64,000 nt of DNA, taken from the NCBI GenBank assembly GCA_950295325.1, contig OX485803.1, positions 36,905,554-36,969,553 of the forward strand, given 5' to 3'. How positions within the stretch are numbered: the stretch's first letter is position 1; the number at the start of each line of letters is the position of its first letter. This stretch comes from Polytrichum commune (taxonomy: Eukaryota; Streptophyta; Polytrichopsida; Polytrichales; Polytrichaceae). Positions 24,861-34,437 of this stretch are shown one piece after another. The translations under genes were made by a program, and so were the position numbers. A model generated the notes under the pieces. The model saw only the letters and a program-made list of their open reading frames with translations. It did not search any database and had not been told where the DNA came from.

Positions 24861-25799
24861 TTTTTGACTAGTTCTAGGAACCCGCATGTGGTTATGGGAG
24901 GACTATTTGCAGTAACAACTATTTTCAATATAAAAGCTCTTTTAACCAGTGTATGGATTGCCACCAGTGACTGTTTCTATGCAATGTTTGAATATGCGCA
25001 ACTGAGCTTGTTACCAGAAGTAGTACAGATTGCACATTCATGGATATGCATCTATCTCTATCACTAGTCGTATTAACTTGACTACTTGTGATAGCAATAT
25101 TAAAAATGAAGACTAAAACAATTCACATGGGCTTACTAGAGTCAGTCAAGAATCTGGAATGCAAGACTAAAATGAATGAGGAGTTGACTATGCGTAGTAG
25201 TTTGCAATTGACAGCAATTACTAAAACGATTCCAAGTAGTGAAAAAAAAAACCCTAAAACCAGCTGAATGCCAATTGTGTGACTAGTTTTAGTCAAGGTA
25301 AACCCTAGATTATCCACCATGAACAATCCCTTGACTAATCCTAGTCACAACAATGTGACTAAATATAGTGGAACGTTGGAGCAAACTTGACTATGTTTTT
25401 TTTGGATTATACACAAATCATAATGACTAGACTTAGTGAAGCGACATAGTTATTGACATGACTAAGCTTTTACTAGGTATAGTCAAGATTTCCTAACTAT
25501 CTTTACTAGAGTAGGCACTACATGTTTACTACTGTTAGTTAACAATACTTGACTATATGTAGTCAAGTCACACGAGGTCCCAAGGGCGGTGCCAATCGAG
25601 GTCCCAAAAGGTCATTGGGAACGTGCATAGGGAACGAAATGCCCACAGAATAAACCATAGTCAACTTGTTGCAAGCGACTGGTCCGACCTGACAAGCAGT
25701 TGACTCACTTTGCCACTACTGTAGTCCTAGTCAAGTACCTGGTCTTATACCATTTTTAGTCAAAAACCCCAGTCAAAAAAGCATGTACTTGGCATAGTG
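24861..25799. other. E1 right subterminal region
   Basis: Non-coding. It is dense in GACTA/TAGTC motifs in both orientations from about 25050 to the right end, typical of a CACTA subterminal repeat region where the accessory protein would bind. Confidence 0.7.
25774..25799 (-). repeat. E1 right terminal inverted repeat
   Basis: Read on the minus strand it begins CACTATGCCAAGTACATGC and then T-rich sequence, matching the left end. It is followed directly by the AAG duplication. Confidence 0.9.
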
Positions 25800-25802
25800 A
25801 AG

Positions 25803-26150
25803 GACCAATATGATTGCCATACATAGAAGGCACTAGATTGTTCAATTAGAGTTCCTAAAAGCTTGACAAGTTCACACAAGGACGATGAATATTTCAATTA
25901 AGGTAAGTGACCATAAGAATCAAGTTCCATGAGAGGGGGTGGCAAGCATTTTTGTATGCCTACAAATGCTCCCTCCTATTGCCAAAGGACATTAATGTGT
26001 GTACCAAACTAACTTTATCGAAAAGCACCAATATGATTGTTGTAGATAGAAGGCATTGGATTGCATAATCAAAGCTCCTAAAAGCTTGACAAGTTCACAC
26101 AAGGACGGTGAATATTTCAACTAAGGTAAGTGGACATAAGAGTCACGTTC
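25803..26150 (+). repeat. Host repeat R, right half after E1
   Basis: Continues the R unit interrupted at 9275, starting GACCAATATGATTGCC, then a second unit with GCTTGACAAGTTCACAC at 25860 and 26086. It ends at GTTCCATGGG, where host repeat S begins. Confidence 0.9.
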
Positions 26151-26671
26151 CATGGGCGAGGGTGTGTAAAACATAATAATTAGTTGGTTTAAATTTCTTT
26201 TAAGCCAAATAGGATTTAAATGTGAAAATGACTTATTGAGAACACAAACACTTAAAAATAATAGGTATGAATACACAAAGAACTTGAGATATCAAAAACC
26301 AGATTGTGCGAGACAATAGCATGATTGTAAATGGCACCAGCAGCGAAGAACATGTCTCTCATGAAAATTATAAGTAGGTGTGGGAAGTTACCCGAGGGCT
26401 ACGAAGAGAAAAAAAAAACTCTTTTTTTAGTCTGGAGAGAGAGAGGAAGAAGTATACATGCTATTGTCTGGACAATTGAATTGAGTTATGAATGATTTAT
26501 AACTTAAGGCTATTGCCTGGTGATAATCAAAGAAGAATACTCCAGGGGTTTGGTACTAGAGTGCAAGTGTTTTACTCTAATTTTACTATTATCTATGGTG
26601 TTTTCTGCAAGCCACTTTCCATTTTGGCTATAGTCTTACCGTATGTTGAGATTTTGCATTATGGTACTCAT
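26151..26671 (+). repeat. Host repeat S, copy A, left part (interrupted by E2)
   Basis: Starts ATGGGCGAGGGTGTGTAAAAC and matches copy B at 62844-63282. It breaks at GGTACTCAT, where E2 is inserted, and resumes at 44341. It also supplies the empty site for E3, because GTTCCATGGGCGAGGG is uninterrupted here. Bases 26668-26671 are the left TCAT duplication of E2. Confidence 0.9.
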
Positions 26672-26705
26672 AACACTATATTCGTTAAATTGAGACTTTT
26701 TGGGC
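26672..26705 (+). repeat. E2 left terminal inverted repeat
   Basis: AACACTATATTCGTTAAATT followed by GAGACTTT. It is identical to the complement of the right end (44313-44340) over at least 28 bases. Confidence 0.95.
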
Positions 26706-26829
26706 ATTTTGAGACATTCACAGAAATAAGAACAAGGATAAATGGAACACATATTGGAGAAAGTTGTAAGATGCGAACACTTTGAAGCGGGTGTTTAGAA
26801 CAAGAACCCCGTTAATAACTCAATATTTG

Positions 26830-27070
26830 GGATTGTTTAGGGTGGGCAATCCAAACCTTAGGCCAAGTTGAAGGGGAAATCTTAAAACATTCATATTATC
26901 GCACAAAAACTTGTATGAATATGGTTTAGGTAGGGCAATCCAAACCATAGATCATATTGAAGGGGAAATATGTGAACCAATATAATATAACATACAAAAT
27001 ATTCCAAACTCATATTTGTGATGGTTTAGGTAGGGCAATCCAAACCTTAGACCATATGGAAGGGGAAATC
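26830..27070 (+). repeat. E2 subterminal repeats with decayed palindrome
   Basis: Three units of about 90-100 bp, each containing GGTTTAGGTAGGGCAATCC followed by AAACC, or a close variant (about 26838, 26923, 27023), then ...GAAGGGGAAAT. The motif matches GGTTTGGGTCGGTCGACCC plus AAACC at about 19 of 24 positions. Some differences are of the CpG-decay type. Confidence 0.75.
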
Positions 27071-27212
27071 ATGTGACACTTATATTATTGCAAAAAAAAA
27101 ACATACAAAGTGTGGCATGTAAAATGCATAGCATGCTAACACAACACATCCATTGGATAGTGCGACCCAAAATGTTCTTGCCTATGGCCCAAAACCCTAC
27201 GCCTACTATGGC

Positions 27213-28030
27213 CTATCTAGCCTCGGAGACTACCTCTTTTTCTTTTGCTTCATTTTCTTTTGCTTTTTTTTCTTTTGCCTCTTTTTCTTTTGCCTCTTTT
27301 TCTTTTGCTGCGGCTTCTTTTGCTCGCATTGCTTCAACATTCCTGAAAATCTCCGCCCCGCGACTATAGCCATTCTTGGGGTGACCGCCATCAATAACAC
27401 ATTTTGGATTCCGTCGGCCGCCCGAATTATACGACGAAGAATTCGAATACGATGAAGTGGACTGTCTTGCATTTCTGGTCATGGAGTAGAAACGCTCCAA
27501 CTCGACGGACGCACTAGCCCGCATAGGTCTACGGGTGGGAGCAACCTGCAACGCGTGAATGCAAGAACACACGTGTTAGTTTAGGGAGGAAGACCCAAAC
27601 GTGTCACACGTTCATTTTTTAAGTGCCGGATGATTGTAATGCGCGGTTAACCATGTTTTGGGGGGGGGGGGTTCACCTTGTCACCGGGGGCGTTCCCGTC
27701 GGAGTCGGCGAGGAGGGGCAATGCGTCCCGCAAAGGAATAGGAAGGGTGCCACTCTTCGTAGGCCGAGCGTCCATCCGCAGCCGCCGTTGAGGTGTACTA
27801 CTGCCGCCGGGCCGAGAGGGGGACGTCCGGACGCATTTGCGATTTATGCCCTTGAGCGGCGACGGGGACGGAGATCGCCGGAAGATTTGCTTGGGTGGGG
27901 GGCTATCGACGACGCCGGCGTCAAGAGGCTCCTTGGAGTAGTCGATGGTGGACGCGGCATCGTAGACGGTCTCGTAGAAGAAGCTCCCCAAGTTTGATTC
28001 GCTAACGATCTCAATCGAGGGCTCCAAACG
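27213..28030 (-). CDS. E2 small two-exon gene or alternative 3' end of the fusion gene
   Basis: Two phase-0 exons on the minus strand, 28030-27677 and 27545-27213, with a GT-AG intron 27546-27676. The first contains YDAASTIDYSKEP, GVVDSPPP and RSPSPSPLKG. The second contains NGYSRGAEIFRNVEAMRAKE and a simple (A)KEKEAKEKK tail made by a 15-bp microsatellite. E3 has the homologous pair at 61637-62035 and 62186-62533, which supports real exons. No known domain is recognised. Because the exons sit just downstream of the stop of the phosphatase-like exon and start in phase 0, they could replace that exon by alternative splicing, or be a separate gene with its own upstream exon. Confidence 0.55.
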
Positions 28031-29409
28031 CTGGCGCAAAAAAGGAAACAAAACAAAACCCAAGGGGAGGGGGGGAGGGGGGAGCATGTGAAAATCGATA
28101 TACATTTGAGGCATAATATATCACACACAATGGCACACCATGTAGTATCTCAAATGAGTTTATTATATTTTGCGTGAGCGTACAACTCTCTGTACATATA
28201 GTCCTTCGGATCCATGTATCTTTCGCCTATCGGATTACAACTAAGGAACCGGGGCACGGGTAGTCCGCTCCCCACGAGCGTTTGAATGTACTTAAGTAGG
28301 TCTAACAAAAAGCGGTCTCGGACCTTCTCGACCGTCCACGTGGGGCAAACGATGAAGTTGGAGGTCGGGTTCAAAATGTTTTTGGAAGCGCTGTCGTCCA
28401 CCATCAACGTGTTGTCACGGGTGGGGCGAACGTCGTAGGGACAGCCGACCATGGTCGGACGCTGGTCCCATACAACTGGCTTCAAGACCTTAAGAAATTG
28501 GTTTACGGCGGGGTTGTTGGGCTTCTTCACAACCCTGCCCTCGGGGGTGTACAATGTTTTACAAGAATCCTGTCCTAAGACCAAGCACAGGGGTTGGAGT
28601 CCCTTGAAGATGAACTCCACGACGGCCTGGGTATTCTCGGACTTCATGGAGCTCCAAATGATCACCCACCATTTGGATAGGGCGACCTGTAGGAAGCGCC
28701 GAAGCCACGGGCGGAGGTACACTAGCTTGCTTTTGATGTACGCGGGGGGTCCATCGTAGTTGGCGTCCTCGGGCTTGCAGAAAGGCACCGTTGGGACCCT
28801 CGGACAATGCACGCACTGGACAAGGACCCCGTTGAGGTCTAGCACCAGGAACCGGGTCTTGGGAGGCGAAGGTGGCGAGGGCAAAATCGGGGGGACCACC
28901 GCGCTGTCCTCCACACTCCTCGGAGAGGATCGGTGGGGAGCCGCGACGCTATGCTCCGAACCCTGCGGCGACAAGCGAGAGAAGGCGACGAGGACTATGT
29001 TATGCTATGTCCATCTCAAGCAGAACGGAAATTTTGTGCAAACACAAGAAGAATTGGACCATTGGTGGCAACAAAAACATACAAGGGAACAACATACATT
29101 GGGACACGGATGCAAACATATGGGCGCCAAAAATAATAATTTTATTTTTACAAATCTCTATGTACAATTTGATTCGGGGGGGGGGGGGCGCGGTGAACGA
29201 GGGCATTTACACTATCCTAATTCTACATCTACAAAATTGGTTGCGCGCCGCCAAGGTCGAGCGTAGTCGAATGCAGGTCAGACGAAGGGGATCGCGGGGG
29301 GGCACGTTGGGGGGAGGGGGAGCAAGTGTAGACCAGGGGGGGCAGGGGGTGTGCATTTCCTCCTAGCAAGGGGGACACGACCACGCCAACAAGACAGTGA
29401 CCCAGGAAG

Positions 29410-29820
29410 TTTGGGTCGGTCGACCCAAACTGGGAGGGCTCAGTGTATTACCTCGCCCTGGTCATGTCTCGACGATATGGAAGCCTCCACCGTCCCCGCT
29501 GCCCCGCCTCTCTCGCCACCGCCTTCTCCGACGACGTCAGGAACCTTCTCCTGCAAACGATCGGCATCAGGCCCTTGTCCTAAACCAATCTCCGCATGTG
29601 CATCATGCATGGGTTCATCGATTTGGTTAGGAGTAGAGGTATCACCAGGCCCTTGCAGACCTTCAACATCTAGCATGGCCGTGTCTAGTTGACACCCATG
29701 TTGGTCAAGGGAGGACTGCGCTGCAACGGGGTTTGGGTCGCCTGACCCAAACTGTCCTGCATCTGGAGAGGGCCCTTCGGACACTACAGTGGATGGTGGG
29801 TTTGGGTCGGTCGACCCAAA
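29410..29820. promoter_or_regulatory. E2 palindromes in intron 3 and exon 3 of the fusion gene
   Basis: Copies at 29410-29429 (intron 3), 29732-29751 and 29801-29820 (both in the coding part of exon 3, read as FGSGDPN and MFGSTDPN). The coding copies show the motif is tolerated or selected inside protein sequence. Confidence 0.85.
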
Positions 29821-31014
29821 CATCCTGGGGTCGTCCGATTGGTGGGGTGGTGCCATGACTATGGGGGGCCGAAGTGGTGGAGGGCCCAAAGGGGAGGAGG
29901 CTCCAGAGACGCGCCAGATGTTGGGGTCATCCACTTGCTGGACCGGCGCGTACGGAACTTGGTGGGGCCGCATCAAGTGCTGGAAGCTGAAAGACGATTG
30001 CGGCACAGGCTGCTGAGGGATGCTCTGCGGAGGGAAGCCGGGGGGCAAGTGCGGGAAGGAACTGGAGGGAGCCACCACCAAACCTTGCGCCCACATTCCT
30101 TGTATCACTTGTGATATCAAGTCGGCGTGGGACGGAGGTTGGGCCATCGCCCTTTGACGCTCCTGCTCCAACAGGAGAGCCCTCAGCTCTGCGACCTCGT
30201 TCCGCATTGAGGGTTCTTCCGCGGCAGCCTTCTGCAGGCGGACTCGCTGCTCCTCGTCCCTCCTCATCTTCTCGTTCGCCTCCTCCACAGTCAGGACCTT
30301 GGGCTTCACCCTAACCATGCCAGCGAACGCTGTCGGGGACGGGGGATCTGATCTTAGCCGTTTGGCGAGCTCAATGTCATCGTCGTCCTCGCTACTTATG
30401 GCAATGGTCTCCTCCACAGAGTAGTCGCCATACAACTTCTTCCCCTTTAACTTCCTCCTCTCCCTGAACGTCGCGGTGGCGTCCCTGGAGTACATGTCCC
30501 GTGCATCGTCCACAGTCAGGACGGGCACGAGCTTACTCTGCGGGGTTGCCGCCCACATCGCCTTCTTCCGTTGAGGGGCTTCGGATTGTTGCGTGAAGCC
30601 CGTTGCCCCTTCCTCGACGTCGCCTTCCTTCTCCGCCTCCTCGTGTTCCTCTTCTTCCTCCTCCTCCTCCTCAACCTCGCCACCTTCTGTGCGGGACGGA
30701 TTGCCCGGATGCAACCCGACTAGAGGTTCGGGAACTTGGGTCGTGGCCCTCATGGCCATTTCCTCCGGGTTGATGCGCCTCACCCTATTAAGAGGGTTTT
30801 CGCCACCCTGAACAACCTCGTCGACGTAGCTACCCGGGATCCAATCGAGGATGTCCATCTTCTTCGCCAGCAATTTCTGCACCCTGTAAAATGGCAGATC
30901 GCCATCCTCTATGTAGGAGTATATATTCAGCCCCGACATCTACACAATCCAAGTTATAGGGAAATTAGAATTTGTCGAGGCAATCACATAAACAAGACTA
31001 AGTACAATGTGTAG

Positions 31015-31070
31015 TTTGGGTCGATCGACCCAAACCTGCAAAGAGCCTAGTTTGGGTCGGTCGACCCAAA
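31015..31070. promoter_or_regulatory. E2 palindromes in intron 2 of the fusion gene
   Basis: Two copies, 31015-31034 (centre AT) and 31051-31070 (centre GT), within the 160-bp intron 30940-31099. E3 has three palindromes in the equivalent intron. Confidence 0.9.
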
Positions 31071-32522
31071 CTGCTTACGAGCTATAGAAAGTCACTTACC
31101 ATAGCAGCATAGACAGGTTTTGAGCCTCCGAAGACATTGAAGATGCAGTCCCCTCTCCTTGTCAGCGTCCTCATCATTCTCATGTAAAATTCCATCCGCA
31201 GCTCATCTGCAGGATAGTTCGCATATTTAGCCTCGTCGTAGAGGCACTTGTTCGCACCCAACCCTTCTGGAACTTGGAAGAGTTTGTCCATCCGGGATAT
31301 AGGGTGGTTTGGCACCTTCAGCAACTCCGCTTTGTACACGAAGTACAAACACAAGACGTTGACGAACTTGGTCTTCTTGTCCTTCAACGTCGTGTAAGCC
31401 CCCTCCGCCGGTGCGGCGATGTAGTGAGACTTGGGCACTGCATACTCCGGCTGCAGTTTTCGGACAAGCTCGTACACCTGCTCTGCCCTTCTATCCTCGA
31501 CTATCCAAAGCCAGATATCTACCTCCCTGAACTTAGGGCTTGCATAATCGACGAACTTAGTTAAGAAGGGGTCGTAGAAGAGGGTGCTTATCGTGCCCTC
31601 AAATGAGCTTCCAGGAATATTTCTAAAATCAATCATCCCAAAAGGAAAGCGGTCCCTTGCTTTCGTCCTTATCGCCATTCTGGCGTCTTGACTTGGCCAG
31701 CCCTGAATTTTCAAAGGCTCGAAGGTGACAAGGTTGAAGTAAGCGTCCCCTTCAAACTGGACAATCTTCTTCTCCTTGATGAAGTTCGAGAACGCACACG
31801 CTGTGTGATCCGGAAGCGCCCGGTTCTTCCCACCCTTCACCATCTTGGCCCGCAAGAAGTCGTCCCCCGCTTCCCTTATTAGAGCCACCATGGAGGCACT
31901 GGTGAACTTATATTCATCTTTGAATGCTCTCCAGTTAGCCCCATGAACCTCGCCGTCCACGACAATATTCCTCTCTAGCACCAATTTATGCAGCTCCTGC
32001 ACGATAGTCGTCTTCTTTTTCCTGTTCTCCGTCCATTCCTTCATGGTGTAGCATGAAGGAACGAAGGATTTGGGCTTTACGAAGACAATCTTCGGGTGCA
32101 CCCAACACCTCTTGGCCGTGGGTGCCACGTGCAGAATGTGCGATGCCGCCTTCTCCACCTCCGTCTCTGACAGCCCTTGAAGAGTTCTAAAGAACTCTCT
32201 CACGAGAGGCTTCATCTGCTTGAAGCACGAGGTTTGGCTGAAGAAAATGCCAGTGTCGGGGTCGATCAAATCCCCCGTTTCGTGCTTTTCAAACACGGTT
32301 TTCCACTTCCTCCAAACTGAGTCCGATGCTGTAATCAAGTAAATCTCCCCCTTGAGGTCGCTGTATTTCTTCTGCTTGTGGCTCGAATTATCAATGGAGG
32401 AGAATTTGTTGATCATTTGGTATTTGAAATCCTACACGTGAACAAAACATAACATTTGAATGCGTGTTAGTTAAGTACATGTGATTTCCAAACCATATCA
32501 TGACCAACATCTACAACAAGAG

Positions 32523-32640
32523 TTTGGGTCGGTCGACCCAAACTGAAAAAAAACACAAGACTGCAACAGTTGTTTGGGTCGATCGACCCAAACTAAAAAA
32601 ACACAAGACTGCACCAGGAGTTTGGGTCGGTCGACCCAAA
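32523..32640. promoter_or_regulatory. E2 palindromes in intron 1 of the fusion gene
   Basis: Three copies at 32523-32542, 32573-32592 and 32621-32640, spaced by about 50 bp and joined by repeated AAAAACACAAGACTGCA spacers, all in intron 32432-32650. E3 has one palindrome in the equivalent intron. Confidence 0.9.
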
Positions 32641-34003
32641 CAATACTCACCTCCCACTTGGGATTCTTGTCCTTCGCATTCTCCCTCTTCTTGGGAGGCC
32701 TACCATAGAACTCCCACACCTCCCGCGAGGCCATGATATTCCTTATCCAGGAAGTTTGGTAGGCCCTCTTCTTGTTTCCCATATTGAAGTACCGGGAGAT
32801 GTCGCTGAGCTTGGTCTCGTCGTCAAACCACACCACCAGTGCCTTTCAAACCTTCAGCTTTTCCTTCTGATTGTTGGGATCGTCCCACTCATTCATGAGT
32901 TGGATTTTCTTGGATGCCTCCACGCTGTGTTGGCCGTCTATCAGCCAAAAATCGCCCTTCTGAATTGTTGGCCACATTTCAGGTGTAGGCATTTTCTTGA
33001 GACCCTGTGGCATCACTACAATCGTTTGGCTGTCGTCTTTAAATTGCTCGCAAACGATCTGCGCGATTATCCAGTCAACGTAGGCGTCCTCCTTTGCCCG
33101 GACACACTTCTCCGGTGGCGCTAGATGGCACTGGCTGATGTTCACGTCGAACTTGAAATCCCTGCCCATGAAAAAACAGTGGGAGCATTTCGTCGTGAAA
33201 TTGTTCACGATTTTCTGCAGCTCCCCTGCATCCACCTCTTCGCCGGGCTTCGGCATGCGCAACTCCGGTGAGACTGGCTCGTCAGTCATCACAGATGACT
33301 CTCTCGCCCTCTTGGATGGAGTTGTTTGACGGCTCCCAGAAGGTGTAGGGGTCTCACTATTCGTAGGTGTTTGGGAGGGAGTGGTCCTACGAGAGTCAGC
33401 CGGTACTGGTAGCGGCATCCTCACCGATTGAGGTCTTGACAACCCTGCTCCTTCCTCTGTGGGAGCTTTCCGCCTCACAGGTTGCTGTGATTTGGTTTTG
33501 CTTTGCAGGCCCCTGTTCAGCACGGTTATTGCATGTTTTAGTTTTGTGAACCGGCTTGAGACCTTGGTATTCGATGTACTCCCATCGATAAATATTGTCT
33601 CCGGCTTGATAACTTCCGGTTCAACACAGGACTCTCTTGCATAGAGTGCGTCGAAAGGCTCGGAGAACTGGTGCATGAACATATGCGCGTTCTGCACAGC
33701 CGAGTTCTCGAGGATGACGTCGGTATAGTCTCCAAGAGACTGTACCGATGCGACCTCCCATCCCGTAAGAGTCGCCCAGGTGTGTTTCTCCACGGTTCCC
33801 ACCTTGACAACAAAAATCATTTTGTATGTTGAGGTTTTGACTACTTGAATAGACCAAGCGAGGACAAGCCCGTCCTTAGGGGAATAGGAGTCATCCTGCG
33901 GGGTTTCGTGCTCCTGCCACAACATGTCCGGCGCAGGCATGAACCACCTTTCGCCGGGTCTTTTCTTTGGAGCCATCTGTAAGAAAATAATGCGCAAAGT
34001 TAG

Positions 34004-34437
34004 TTTCGGTCGTTCGACCCAAACATCTACGACATGAATAGGTTTAGGTGGATTGTGTATTTATATATTTCAGCATCATTTGTAATGATAATAAGAATGT
34101 TGTGATTATTGGGTGGATTTGCATTTTATATTGTTTGTGACATGCAGGATTCCTTGATACTTTTCCTTGATACATTCCTTGATTATTATTTTGGGTTGAT
34201 GTGAATTTTATATTGATGCAAAAATCATGGATTTCTTTATGAGTTTATAATTAGAAGACTTAGTTTGGGTCGTTCGACCCAAACATGATGCTTTGTGTTA
34301 TATTTTGGTCGTTCGGCCCAAACATGATGCTTTGTTTTGTGTTTGGGTTGAGCGACCCAAGCAAGGGGCTGTGTTTGGGGCTATGTTTGGGTCGGTTGAC
34401 CCAAACAAGAGGCTGTGTTTGGGTCGTCTCCCCAAAC
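34004..34437. promoter_or_regulatory. E2 palindrome cluster upstream of the fusion gene
   Basis: A copy at 34004-34023, just upstream of the start codon, and a group of about five at 34264-34437 with variable decay (centre mostly TT). They lie in the presumed 5' untranslated intron. Confidence 0.8.

Larger units (their letters stand above)
9276..25799. mobile_element. E1: complete CACTA (En/Spm) DNA transposon, 16,524 bp
   Basis: The element starts CACTATGCCAAAAGCAGGC and ends with the complement of CACTATGCCAAGTACATGC. The flanking 3-bp duplication is AAG (9273-9275, 25800-25802). Removing the element and one AAG restores the uninterrupted R repeat (compare 3365-3400). CACTA ends, a 3-bp duplication, a TNP2-type transposase and a TNPA-like gene together define the En/Spm class. 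GACTA/TAGTC motifs are dense near both ends and in the introns, as expected for subterminal binding sites. No frameshift was noticed in the coding exons, so it may be or may recently have been autonomous. Confidence 0.93.
28150..33976 (-). pseudogene. E2 ParB/DGQHR-like - MTase-like - coiled coil - FCP1-like fusion gene, with an in-frame nonsense codon
   Basis: Four minus-strand coding exons, 33976-32651, 32431-31100, 30939-29452 and 28962-28150. All introns are phase 0 with GT-AG ends, for about 1,650 codons. Exon 1: DFWLIDGQHSVEASKK, a ParB/DGQHR-type signature. Exon 2 ends YPADELRMEFYMRMMRTL followed by CIFNVFGGSK and YAAM, like the motif X/I end of class-beta DNA methyltransferases. Exon 3: acidic, Pro-rich, coiled coil. 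Exon 4: FLVLDLNGVL, VIIWSSM and NTLMVDDSASKNILNP of an FCP1/NIF-type HAD domain. Codon 377 (32848-32846) is TGA where E3 has TGG (Trp), so the frame is broken but otherwise well kept. The ATG follows directly after an acceptor (CTTACAG), implying a 5' untranslated intron. Joining of all exons into one mRNA is inferred. Confidence 0.7.
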
